A stretch of 59,476 nt of DNA from Scybalousia_A sp052170555 (GTDB lineage Bacteria > Bacteroidota > Bacteroidia > Bacteroidales > P3), in assembly GCA_052170555.1 (NCBI GenBank), contig JBQNAI010000011.1:1-59476 (forward strand), given 5' to 3'. The notes under the pieces were generated by a model. It ran no database searches. It was not told the DNA's origin and saw only the letters and a list, made by a program, of their open reading frames with translations. Positions 18,252-25,377 of the stretch are shown here, piece by piece. Each line of letters starts with the position of its first letter. Position 1 is the stretch's first letter. The translations under genes were made by a program, and so were the position numbers.

Positions 18252-18295
18252 AAATTAATCTCACACTTTACTAAGATGAAGTGTGAGATTAATTT
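18252..18295. terminator. 17-bp perfect inverted repeat behind the dys-like gene
   Basis: Arms 18252-18268 and 18279-18295 (core ATTAATCTCACACTT / AAGTGTGAGATTAAT) with a 10-nt loop. On the minus strand it lies about 65 nt behind the dys-like stop and is followed by TTTTCTTG, so termination is plausible. The TCACACTTTA word recurs three times upstream of tpiA (39899-39952), and the two copies here have centres 21 bp apart, so it also belongs to a dispersed repeat family. Confidence 0.55.
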
Positions 18296-18359
18296 CACAA
18301 GATGCCGAGTTGATTCAAATAATAATCATGGCAGATATTTTATTGAAAAAAATACTACT

Positions 18360-19379
18360 TTATTTAAATAATTTAGCAAACTCTCTTTTCTTACGATTTT
18401 TCCATTCTCCTCTATGGTACACATAAGATGCGATTAAAGGTAAAACTGTTGTTGCCTCAGCATACACCATTTGCTCATAAGTCGGCGAAACCTTGCCCCA
18501 AGAACCTGCTTCTTTCAATGTGGAAGATGAACAGGCACCGTCTCTAACATCAGCAACTGTAATTTGAACAGCATATTTGTGCATATCTACCTGATGCCCT
18601 AAAACCTCTGCACAAACAACGGTATCCTGAGCAAAATTCTTAGGAGTACCACCACCAACCATGAATAAACCAGTTGTTCCTGCTGCAATTTTGATATTAG
18701 TCAATTCAAGAAAATCTTTAACAGAGTCTATACTAAGGTGTTTCCCCGGATTGGCTACTTGATGCATGACCAACCCAAATCCTGCTGAACAATCAGAAAA
18801 TGCAGGACAAAAAATAGGTACATCATTCTCATAGCAAGCTTGAATGAGCGAATCTTTCTTGACTGCATGTCCATTACTAAGCCATTTGCCTATCTCCCAG
18901 ATAAATTCTCTTGAAGAATAAGGGCGTGCTTCCAATGTATCAGCAATTTCTTTCACTGTTTTGTCACAGATTTGTAGCTCTTCCTCATCTATAAATGTAT
19001 CATATATTCTATCAACATAATTATCTCTCAAAACCATATCACTGATAAACGGAGTACCTTTATAATGTTTAAACCCTAGTGCTTCAAATAAATCCATATC
19101 TATTATGGAAGCCCCAGTGGATACAACACAATCTATCATATTATTACGTACCATATCCACATAAACTTGCATGCATCCAGCAGCAGAAGTACTGCCTGCT
19201 AGAGTTAGTATGGTAGAACAATCTTTATCCTCCATCATCATTTCAAAGATATTAGCTGCATCTGCGGTATCTCTGGAAGCAAAGGACATTTTACTCATTG
19301 CCTCTATAAGTTCCGTAGAATCTATCTTTTTAATATCAATATGCTCAATGGTTTGGCTCAATAATTCTCTTTTTGTCAT
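18360..19379 (-). CDS. Deoxyhypusine synthase-like enzyme
   Basis: 339 residues. Eukaryotic and archaeal deoxyhypusine synthase moves an aminobutyl group from spermidine, with NAD, onto a lysine of eIF5A; bacteria have no eIF5A, and bacterial relatives are thought to act on other acceptors, for example putrescine to give homospermidine. The Rossmann-type segments are present (STILTLAGSTSAAG near 55-68; CVVSTGASIIDMD near 85-97), as are GTPKNFAQD and the catalytic region KEAGSWGKVSP, where Lys ~296 aligns with the human active-site lysine in SWGK. All key parts look intact. It has its own -7 box and an inverted repeat downstream. The physiological substrate here is unknown. Confidence 0.9.
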   Translation of the reverse strand: MTKRELLSQTIEHIDIKKIDSTELIEAMSKMSFASRDTADAANIFEMMMEDKDCSTILTLAGSTSAAGCMQVYVDMVRNNMIDCVVSTGASIIDMDLFEALGFKHYKGTPFISDMVLRDNYVDRIYDTFIDEEELQICDKTVKEIADTLEARPYSSREFIWEIGKWLSNGHAVKKDSLIQACYENDVPIFCPAFSDCSAGFGLVMHQVANPGKHLSIDSVKDFLELTNIKIAAGTTGLFMVGGGTPKNFAQDTVVCAEVLGHQVDMHKYAVQITVADVRDGACSSSTLKEAGSWGKVSPTYEQMVYAEATTVLPLIASYVYHRGEWKNRKKREFAKLFK

Positions 19380-19412
19380 CTTTGTAAAAATTTTTTTTAT
19401 TAAAATTGCACT

Positions 19413-19441
19413 GCAAAGTTACACTTTTTTTTTTACACAAC
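19413..19441 (-). promoter_or_regulatory. Promoter of the dys-like gene with a T10 tract in the spacer
   Basis: -7 box TAACTTTGC at 19421-19413 on the minus strand. The spacer region carries ten consecutive T on the plus strand (19425-19434), i.e. A10 on the coding strand. Only loose -33 candidates (GTTG or ATTG, 19438-19446) are present. Confidence 0.55.
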
Positions 19442-19466
19442 ACAATTATACTATGGAATTTAAATC

Positions 19467-20438
19467 CTATATTAAATACTCAATATCGGATATTTTATTT
19501 AGAATATTTATGACTTCATTTTTTGATTTAGCCTCCATCAATTGCATCTTAAATGGTTTGAAGTTAGCAATAGACGAAAAATATTTACTATAAAATTTCT
19601 TCATAATCACCATCGCACGAAATTCTCCATAATTTGGTATCATTGATAAAAAATGTTCTTTACATATCATCGCCCTTTGCTTAACTGTCGGCTCAAATAA
19701 TGGTTCTCCTTCCAAAATTTGATGACATTGTTTAAAAATATAAGGCTTACCAATAGCGGCTCTACCTATCAATATCCCATCTACACCGTAACGATTCTTG
19801 TATTCTAACATCTTTTCAGCAGAATCTATATCTCCGTTACCAAAAATCGGAATCTTTATTCTTTGATTGTTTTTCACTTGTCCTATCATCGTCCAATTAG
19901 CAGGACCATTATACATTTGCATCTTTGTCCGACCATGAATAGATAACAACTGAATACCACAATCTTGCAATCCTTCTGCAAAATCTGTTATAGCAATAGA
20001 ATGATCATCATAAGCAATACGCGTTTTAACAGAAACGGGGATATGAACACTATTCACAACTGCTTTTGTTATGGAAAGCATCTTCGGTATATCCTTTAAT
20101 ATGCCACTACCAGAACCTTTATCAGCAATCTTTTTCATAGGGCATCCCCAATTTATATCAATAAAATCAGGTTGCTGTTCTTCTACCCTTTGAGCTGCCT
20201 CAACCAATTTTTCTTTTGTATTCCCAAAAATCTGAACTCCTACAGGACGTTCCTGCTGTGTAAAAGAAATCTTTTGATACGACATCTCAACATCACGAAT
20301 CAACGCATCGGAAGATACAAATTCTGAAAATAATACATCTGCTCCAAAACCTTTACAAATATTTCTATATTCTTTTGTCGTAATATCATCCATCGGAGAT
20401 AAAACAACAGAAAACGATGGCAACAAATCTCTCAACAT
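19467..20438 (-). CDS. dusB: tRNA-dihydrouridine synthase (DusB type)
   Basis: 323 residues. FMN-dependent enzyme that reduces specific uridines of tRNA to dihydrouridine with NADPH. The TIM-barrel motifs are visible: LSPMDDIT near 13-20, VGVQIFGNT 67-74, the catalytic cysteine in DINWGCPMKKI (Cys 99), PVSVKTRI, SIHGRTKMQMYNGPANW and GNGDIDS. The sequence ends shortly after the C-terminal helical domain (FRAMVIMKKFYSKYF). It is divergent from cdd; -7 boxes for both genes lie in the 93-nt gap. DusB is the best assignment from motifs, although DusA/DusC specificity cannot be fully excluded. Confidence 0.93.
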   Translation of the reverse strand: MLRDLLPSFSVVLSPMDDITTKEYRNICKGFGADVLFSEFVSSDALIRDVEMSYQKISFTQQERPVGVQIFGNTKEKLVEAAQRVEEQQPDFIDINWGCPMKKIADKGSGSGILKDIPKMLSITKAVVNSVHIPVSVKTRIAYDDHSIAITDFAEGLQDCGIQLLSIHGRTKMQMYNGPANWTMIGQVKNNQRIKIPIFGNGDIDSAEKMLEYKNRYGVDGILIGRAAIGKPYIFKQCHQILEGEPLFEPTVKQRAMICKEHFLSMIPNYGEFRAMVIMKKFYSKYFSSIANFKPFKMQLMEAKSKNEVINILNKISDIEYLI

Positions 20439-20468
20439 TTACGAAGTAGTGCTAAAAATTTATCTTCT

Positions 20469-20477
20469 GCAAAATTA
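20469..20477 (-). promoter_or_regulatory. -7 promoter box of dusB
   Basis: TAATTTTGC on the minus strand, about 30 bp before the dusB start; no -33 TTTG found. Confidence 0.45.
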
Positions 20478-20498
20478 TAAAATTCTAAAGTAATTAGT

Positions 20499-20507
20499 TA
20501 ATTTTGC
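20499..20507 (+). promoter_or_regulatory. -7 promoter box of cdd
   Basis: TAATTTTGC on the plus strand, 25 bp before the cdd start. It lies back-to-back with the dusB box, their centres 30 bp apart, so the two promoters probably compete or share a regulator. Confidence 0.5.
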
Positions 20508-20531
20508 AAGTCAAGATTCACAAAAAATATT

Positions 20532-20996
20532 ATGAAACAAGAGCAAATTAAGATCAATTATAAGATTTTCAATTTATCTGAACTATCTGATAAAGATAGA
20601 GAATTGATAAAACAGGCTGCATTTGCTACGCATAAATCTTATTCACCTTATTCTAATTTCAAAGTTGGTGCTGCCGTACAATTAGACGACGGAGAAATAC
20701 TATTGGGGAGCAATCAGGAAAATATAGCCTATCCAAGTGGATTATGTGCCGAAAGAACAGCATTATTCTCCGCCGGAACTAAACAGGGCAATGTAATTGC
20801 AATTGCCATAAGTGCAAAAGACGAAAAGGGGAATCTTGCTACTGCCTATCCATGTGGAGCATGTAGACAGGTAATGATAGAGACGCAAAAACAAAGGACA
20901 AAACACCCAATAAAGATTCTAATCCACCGAAAGGACAACACTGTATTGCAAATAGACGATGTAAATGATCTTTTGCCTTTTTCATTCGAATACTAA
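20532..20996 (+). CDS. cdd: Cytidine deaminase
   Basis: 154 residues. It hydrolyses cytidine or deoxycytidine to uridine in pyrimidine salvage. The zinc-binding signature is complete: CAERTA (first ligand and the catalytic glutamate) and PCGACRQ (two further cysteines), with the substrate-loop SYSPYSNFKVGAAV at about 38-50. Single gene, divergent from dusB. An inverted repeat between cdd and the convergent aminotransferase gene could end its transcript. Assignment is secure. Confidence 0.96.
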   Translation: MKQEQIKINYKIFNLSELSDKDRELIKQAAFATHKSYSPYSNFKVGAAVQLDDGEILLGSNQENIAYPSGLCAERTALFSAGTKQGNVIAIAISAKDEKGNLATAYPCGACRQVMIETQKQRTKHPIKILIHRKDNTVLQIDDVNDLLPFSFEY

Positions 20997-21177
20997 TTCT
21001 ACACCATACATCAAATATACACAAAGCCAACATTATTACTTACATTGCCTCTTAGTATTATAATATTATTTCAGTATTGAAATATTTTTGTATATTTTGT
21101 GTCAGTTTTCCTTATTCAAAATAAGTATTTCTTATTAAAAATGGTAAACATCTTGCAATGATAGTGTATATGAAAAA

Positions 21178-21238
21178 ACCAATCTCAAAAAAGAATACAT
21201 TAATGTGCGAGATTAATAAATCCTTTTTTGAGATTGGT
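21178..21238. terminator. 16-bp perfect inverted repeat between convergent cdd and aminotransferase genes
   Basis: Arms 21178-21193 (ACCAATCTCAAAAAAG) and 21223-21238 with a 29-nt loop. The loop contains ATTAATGTGCGAGATTAAT, and GAGATT occurs at 21209 and again at 21230, a 21-bp period. It can work as a bidirectional terminator (poly-A/poly-T inside the stem) but also looks like a relative of the elements at 18252 and 31971. Confidence 0.5.
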
Positions 21239-21283
21239 AAGTATAAAAAACTAACAATATTTATGTGTTTATTACCTTGTACA

Positions 21284-22483
21284 TTACCTCAACTTTGCAA
21301 CTGCATATTTTATACGTTTCAACGCCTCAATAATATTTTCATCGCTGGTAGCATAGGACATTCTAAAATATTCAGGAGAACCAAAAGCATCTCCTCCAAC
21401 AATAGCTACGTGTCCTTCCTCTAAAATATACATAGCAAAGTCAGTAGAATTATTAATCTTCCGTTTACCATCAGTTTTACCAAAATAAGATGAACATTTA
21501 GGAAATAAATAAAAAGCCCCTTTAGGATCATTAACCTCAATACCAGGAATGTCTTTGGCTAACTTAACTATGAGATTCTTCCTTCTCTCAAAAGCTCTAC
21601 GCATCTGCTCCACACAATCTTGATTTGTGTTATATGCGACCACAGCTGCCATTTGAGATACTGAACATGGACCGCTGGTATACTGCCCTTGCAATTTGTT
21701 ACAAGCTTTTGCAATTTCTATTGGAGCAGCAATAAATCCTATTCTCCAACCGGTCATAGCATAAGCTTTACTTACACCATTGACAATAATACATTTATCT
21801 TTCATCCCCTCAAAAGAAGCCAAGGAGACATGATGAGTATTAGTGTAATTAAGATGTTCATATATTTCATCGCAGACCACATAGATATTTGGGTATTTAC
21901 GCAAAACATTAGCCAAACTTTCCATTTCTTCGGTCGTATACACAGCACCTGTTGGATTAGATGGAGAACACAAAATAAGCATTTTAGTTTTTTCAGTTAT
22001 GGTTTCTTCTAACTGCTTTGGCGTTATCTTGAAATCTTGTTCTATTTTAGCCTCCACAAATACAGGAGTACCATCTGCCATCAACACCATCTGAGGATAA
22101 GATACCCAATAAGGGGCAGGTATTATTACCTCATCTCCTTTGGAAACTAATGCCATAACAACATTACACACACTTTGTTTAGCACCATTAGATACAACTA
22201 TTTGTTCTGTTGTATAGTTTAAACTGTTTTCTTTTTTCAACTTATTGGTGATTGCTTGTTTCAACTCAGGATAACCCGGTACCGGAGAATATCTTGTATA
22301 ATTGTCATCAACAGCCTTCTTCGCCGCTTCTTTGATATGATCAGGAGTATTGAAGTCTGGTTCTCCTACACTCATATTAATAATATCAACACCTTGTGAT
22401 TTCAATTCTGAACTTCTCTGGCTCATTGTCAATGTTGCCGAAGGTGATAACCTGTTAATTCTATCCGATAAAAGACTACTCAT
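21284..22483 (-). CDS. aspC: Pyridoxal-phosphate aminotransferase, aspartate aminotransferase type (class Ib)
   Basis: 399 residues. Transfers amino groups between aspartate or a similar amino acid and 2-oxoglutarate. Visible are SVGEPDFNTP (38-47), YSPVPGYPELK, NGAKQSVCNV, LCSPSNPTGAVY (171-182), the CDEIYE motif (204-209) and the PLP-binding lysine in NGVSKAYAMTGWRIGF (Lys 239). Length and motifs fit the class Ib aspartate aminotransferases; a related prephenate or kynurenine specificity cannot be excluded by sequence. It has its own promoter with -7 box 22578-22570. Confidence 0.93.
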   Translation of the reverse strand: MSSLLSDRINRLSPSATLTMSQRSSELKSQGVDIINMSVGEPDFNTPDHIKEAAKKAVDDNYTRYSPVPGYPELKQAITNKLKKENSLNYTTEQIVVSNGAKQSVCNVVMALVSKGDEVIIPAPYWVSYPQMVLMADGTPVFVEAKIEQDFKITPKQLEETITEKTKMLILCSPSNPTGAVYTTEEMESLANVLRKYPNIYVVCDEIYEHLNYTNTHHVSLASFEGMKDKCIIVNGVSKAYAMTGWRIGFIAAPIEIAKACNKLQGQYTSGPCSVSQMAAVVAYNTNQDCVEQMRRAFERRKNLIVKLAKDIPGIEVNDPKGAFYLFPKCSSYFGKTDGKRKINNSTDFAMYILEEGHVAIVGGDAFGSPEYFRMSYATSDENIIEALKRIKYAVAKLR

Positions 22484-22569
22484 TTTATTTTAACTTTTGT
22501 TTAATTTGGTTAATAAAAAAATTTATTTTGTTTGTTATTTTCTTACAATTCCTTCCGCCAAAATTTCTT

Positions 22570-22589
22570 GCAAAGTTACAAAAAAAAAA
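22570..22589 (-). promoter_or_regulatory. -7 promoter box of aspC with an A10 tract next to it
   Basis: TAACTTTGC on the minus strand (22578-22570). A run of ten A (22580-22589 on the plus strand) lies in the spacer just upstream of the box. No clear TTTG at -33. Confidence 0.55.
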
Positions 22590-22683
22590 TCTATCCATCA
22601 ATAACTCGCAGAATTAAACAAAAACTTCCACCAATACATAAGTATTCTTAATCCTCAAAGATATCATATTGACGATAAATAAT

Positions 22684-22715
22684 TAAAAAAGAGTTGCCGC
22701 AATACAGAGCAACTC
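22684..22715 (-). terminator. Terminator of the TPR protein gene
   Basis: Seven-bp stem GAGTTGC (22691-22697) / GCAACTC (22709-22715), followed on the minus strand by TTTTTTAATT. It lies 54 nt after the stop codon. Confidence 0.75.
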
Positions 22716-22769
22716 CAAAACATATAGAAAGGAAAAAACAATTTTCATATATCTATCTAAAAATCCTAT

Positions 22770-23474
22770 CTATTTATTCAAAATAGTTTCCATTCTCGCA
22801 ATATACTTCTCAACTTGCGAATACTCCGGTGAACGAGGGTAGTCCTTTTTTAATTGAGTGTAACAATCAAGAGCTTTTTGAAAATCTTTTTTTACTTCAT
22901 AAGCTGCACCGAGTTTCATTAAAATAACTGGAGTAGTAAAATTATTAGGATTCTTTTCTGCAGCTTTTTTATAATTTGAGATAGCTTCGTCTAAGTTATT
23001 CAACTCCCAGTAACAATCACCTATAAGCGATCTGATTTGTGAGGGCATAAATTTATCATCGGGCTTAAAACCTTCTAAATATTTTATTGCGTCATTGAAT
23101 TTACCCTGTTTCATATATATGATACCAACATAATATTTTGCCAGTCGCCCCTGTTTTGTGGAAGAATAATTTTCACTGATAGCAATTAATCCTTGGTGCT
23201 TACCATCTCCATTCAAAGCCTTTGCATAATCCTCTTGTGCAAAATACTGTTGTGCTGCAAATATTTCATTCTCTGCATTCTTTTCTTGAGAAGGAATATA
23301 CCAAGAATTATATAGCAAAATCGTTGCAGCAATAACAAGAACCGCTACAACAATCCCTATGATTATCTTCTTGTTTTTATCTATGAAAACTTCCGTTCTT
23401 GATATTATATTCCCTACCTGAAGATTCTTTTCTTCTTTTTCTATATTCTTAGCAATTTCTCCTCTGTTATCCAT
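22770..23474 (-). CDS. Membrane-anchored tetratricopeptide repeat protein
   Basis: 234 residues. A short charged cytoplasmic N-terminus, one membrane segment near residues 38-55 (IIIGIVVAVLVIAATILL), then TPR units: AAQQYFAQEDYAKAL (~72-86), AKYYVGIIYMKQGKFNDAIKYLEG (~112-135), IGDCYWELNNLDEAISNYKKAAEKNP (~150-175) and LGAAYEVKKDFQKALDCYTQLKKDYP (~190-215). The plan resembles YfgM-like proteins, which assist export at SecYEG or act in the periplasm, but that link is only by architecture. Monocistronic, with a -7 box TATCTTTGC at 23549-23541 and a terminator downstream. Confidence 0.88.
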   Translation of the reverse strand: MDNRGEIAKNIEKEEKNLQVGNIISRTEVFIDKNKKIIIGIVVAVLVIAATILLYNSWYIPSQEKNAENEIFAAQQYFAQEDYAKALNGDGKHQGLIAISENYSSTKQGRLAKYYVGIIYMKQGKFNDAIKYLEGFKPDDKFMPSQIRSLIGDCYWELNNLDEAISNYKKAAEKNPNNFTTPVILMKLGAAYEVKKDFQKALDCYTQLKKDYPRSPEYSQVEKYIARMETILNK

Positions 23475-23540
23475 CTTTTTTATAAATTTTGCTGATTGAT
23501 TTTTGTACTAATTTCTAATATTCTCTACAACTTTCAGGGT

Positions 23541-23549
23541 GCAAAGATA
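23541..23549 (-). promoter_or_regulatory. -7 promoter box of the TPR protein gene
   Basis: TATCTTTGC on the minus strand, about 70 bp before the start codon; the -33 element is not recognisable. Confidence 0.55.
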
Positions 23550-23627
23550 TATCATTTCAGTAAAATGACATAATTTTTGAGTTTTTTTTGAAAAAAAATA
23601 TCTTTTTCATAAAAATTACTCCAAAAA

Positions 23628-23659
23628 TTTGTTCATCCCAAAATAATTGTATAACTTTG
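23628..23659 (+). promoter_or_regulatory. Promoter of the DHODH-like gene
   Basis: TTTG (23628-23631), 20-bp spacer, TAACTTTG (23652-23659): a full consensus match. It leaves only about 7 nt before the ATG at 23674, so the ATG at 23686 is the better start. Confidence 0.8.
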
Positions 23660-23685
23660 TGCCGCAAATATAAATGTTACCGAGC

Positions 23686-24669
23686 ATGGACATAAGTACT
23701 AAATTTATGGGATGTAGCATCAATAGTCCTGTCATAGCAGGTAGTTGTGGGAAGACTGCAGACCTTAACAACATTAAACTATTTGAGGATTGTGGTGTTG
23801 GTGCCGTTATACTAAAATCGTTATTTGAAGAGCAGATATCTCAAGAAATAAGTAACAATGTAAGGCTTATGCATGATGCCGGAGAGATGGCTGAAGCATA
23901 TACATACATAGCAGAACATACCAAACATGACAGTATAGAAAGGTATTTAAATCTTATTCGTAAATCAAAAGAAAGTGTAGATATCCCCATAATTGCGAGT
24001 ATAAATTGCGTGTCTGCCAACGAATGGATCAGATTCGCTACAGATATCCAACAAGCAGGTGCAGATGGATTAGAGCTCAATATGTTTATCTTACCAACTA
24101 ATATAAACATGTCTTCAGAGGAAGTTGAACAAGTTTATGAAAATACCATTCAGATACTCAGACGTGCTATAACTATCCCTATATCACTAAAGATTAGTTA
24201 TTATTCAGCTGCTCTTACTAAATTTTGCCAAAAACTCTCATGGATGGGTATTGCTAATCTTTCTATTTTTAACCGATTTATAGAACACGATATAGACATA
24301 ATGACTGAATCCACACGTCCGGTTAATATCCTCTCTACCGACAACGAACTTTATCATACAATTCGCTGGACGGCAATCCTTTCCAAGCTGATTAATTGCC
24401 CTCTTACTGCCGGTTGCGGTGTTCATAAGGCAGAGGATATTATCAAATTGATACTTTCAGGTGCCAATACAGTACAAGTCGCATCAGTGCTATATGATCA
24501 AGGATCAGAATTTTTAATCAAAGCGAATGAATTCTTAAAACAATGGATGCAAGAGAAAAATTACAACAAATTGAACGATTTTAGGGGGCGTTTAGCGATA
24601 GACCGAAACGATAGAGCTTCAACGTTCTATCGTGTTCAATACATGAAATATTTTTCAGGAATAGAATGA
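23686..24669 (+). CDS. Dihydroorotate dehydrogenase-like flavoprotein with an altered active-site loop
   Basis: 327 residues from the ATG at 23686 (MDISTKFMG); another ATG is four codons upstream but too close to the promoter. The fold is a TIM barrel of the PyrD type: SPVIAGSCGKTAD, GVGAVILKSLFEEQI, IPIIASINCVSANEW, GADGLELNM, IPISLKIS and PLTAGCGVHKAEDIIKLILSGANTVQVASVLY (phosphate/FMN binding). In true DHODH the loop after ELN reads SCPN with the catalytic Cys/Ser; here it is ELNMFILPTN, without Cys or Ser. Such DHODH-like proteins are frequent in Bacteroidota; the substrate is unknown and orotate formation is doubtful. Monocistronic. Confidence 0.88.
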   Translation: MDISTKFMGCSINSPVIAGSCGKTADLNNIKLFEDCGVGAVILKSLFEEQISQEISNNVRLMHDAGEMAEAYTYIAEHTKHDSIERYLNLIRKSKESVDIPIIASINCVSANEWIRFATDIQQAGADGLELNMFILPTNINMSSEEVEQVYENTIQILRRAITIPISLKISYYSAALTKFCQKLSWMGIANLSIFNRFIEHDIDIMTESTRPVNILSTDNELYHTIRWTAILSKLINCPLTAGCGVHKAEDIIKLILSGANTVQVASVLYDQGSEFLIKANEFLKQWMQEKNYNKLNDFRGRLAIDRNDRASTFYRVQYMKYFSGIE

Positions 24670-24720
24670 GTCGTTAATCTCAAGTATAGATACTGTTTAC
24701 TTTGAATTAAGTGTATTACA

Positions 24721-24751
24721 TTTGTTTTTGTATTAATTATATCTATATTTA
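24721..24751 (+). promoter_or_regulatory. Possible promoter of the four-helix-bundle gene
   Basis: TTTG (24721-24724), 19-bp spacer and TATATTTA (24744-24751), one mismatch from the -7 consensus, about 60 bp before the start. Confidence 0.35.
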
Positions 24752-24812
24752 AATGTAACGAACTTTAAAAAAAATAAAACATAAGTTAATCACTAATAAA
24801 TTTTTTTTACTA

Positions 24813-25295
24813 ATGGAAGAACAAAAAATTACAAGTTTTTTCAGATTTGAAGATCTGAGAATTTACAACAAATCTTTGGAATACTACAATTGGCTTACAG
24901 TCCAAGCGAAGCAATCGGATGATTTTGCGAAGAGGGTATTATTTATGCCGCTATTAGATGCCACTGCAAAGATAAGCATAAACATTGCGGAGGGAACATC
25001 ATACAACAAAAGTCAATTTGTAAATTTTTTGAAGGATGCAAAATCAGCCGTAAGAGAGTGTGTGGTTTTTACCACAATGGCATATCAAAATGGATTCTTC
25101 ACGCAAGAGCAAGAAGAAATTTCTAGAACAACTCTTATAGAAATGACGAAAATGTTGGGTGCAATGATAGTCTCTTTGCAAAAACCTTACAATAAGAAAA
25201 TGAATGAAGATAATTCAGAAACAAATGCAGTAACTGATAATACAATATCTGCACGTGAAAATTCTTCTGAACTTAATTTAGATTTTAATTACTAA
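24813..25295 (+). CDS. Four-helix bundle protein (S23/ribosomal intervening-sequence family)
   Basis: 160 residues. FRFEDLRIYNKSLEYYNWL near the N-terminus, ISINIAEGTSYNKSQFVNFLKDAKSAVREC in the middle and a long final helix match the small four-helix bundle family first met as ORFs inside 23S rRNA intervening sequences, and widespread as stand-alone genes in Bacteroidota. Function is unknown. After residue ~130 an acidic, Ser/Asn-rich tail is added that is not part of the bundle. It lies upstream of holB with an 82-nt gap containing an inverted repeat (25315-25344), so co-transcription is uncertain. Confidence 0.85.
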   Translation: MEEQKITSFFRFEDLRIYNKSLEYYNWLTVQAKQSDDFAKRVLFMPLLDATAKISINIAEGTSYNKSQFVNFLKDAKSAVRECVVFTTMAYQNGFFTQEQEEISRTTLIEMTKMLGAMIVSLQKPYNKKMNEDNSETNAVTDNTISARENSSELNLDFNY

Positions 25296-25314
25296 ACATC
25301 ATATATTAATATGT

Positions 25315-25344
25315 TTTTCTTGTCCCTTTACATGTACAAGAAAA
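25315..25344. other. Inverted repeat between the four-helix-bundle gene and holB
   Basis: Nine-bp perfect arms TTTTCTTGT (25315-25323) / ACAAGAAAA (25336-25344), 12-nt loop. No T-run follows on the plus strand, so it may be a weak terminator, an attenuator or an operator in front of holB. Confidence 0.35.
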
Positions 25345-25377
25345 CAAAAGTTTATAGGAATTATACAAACTAATCAT

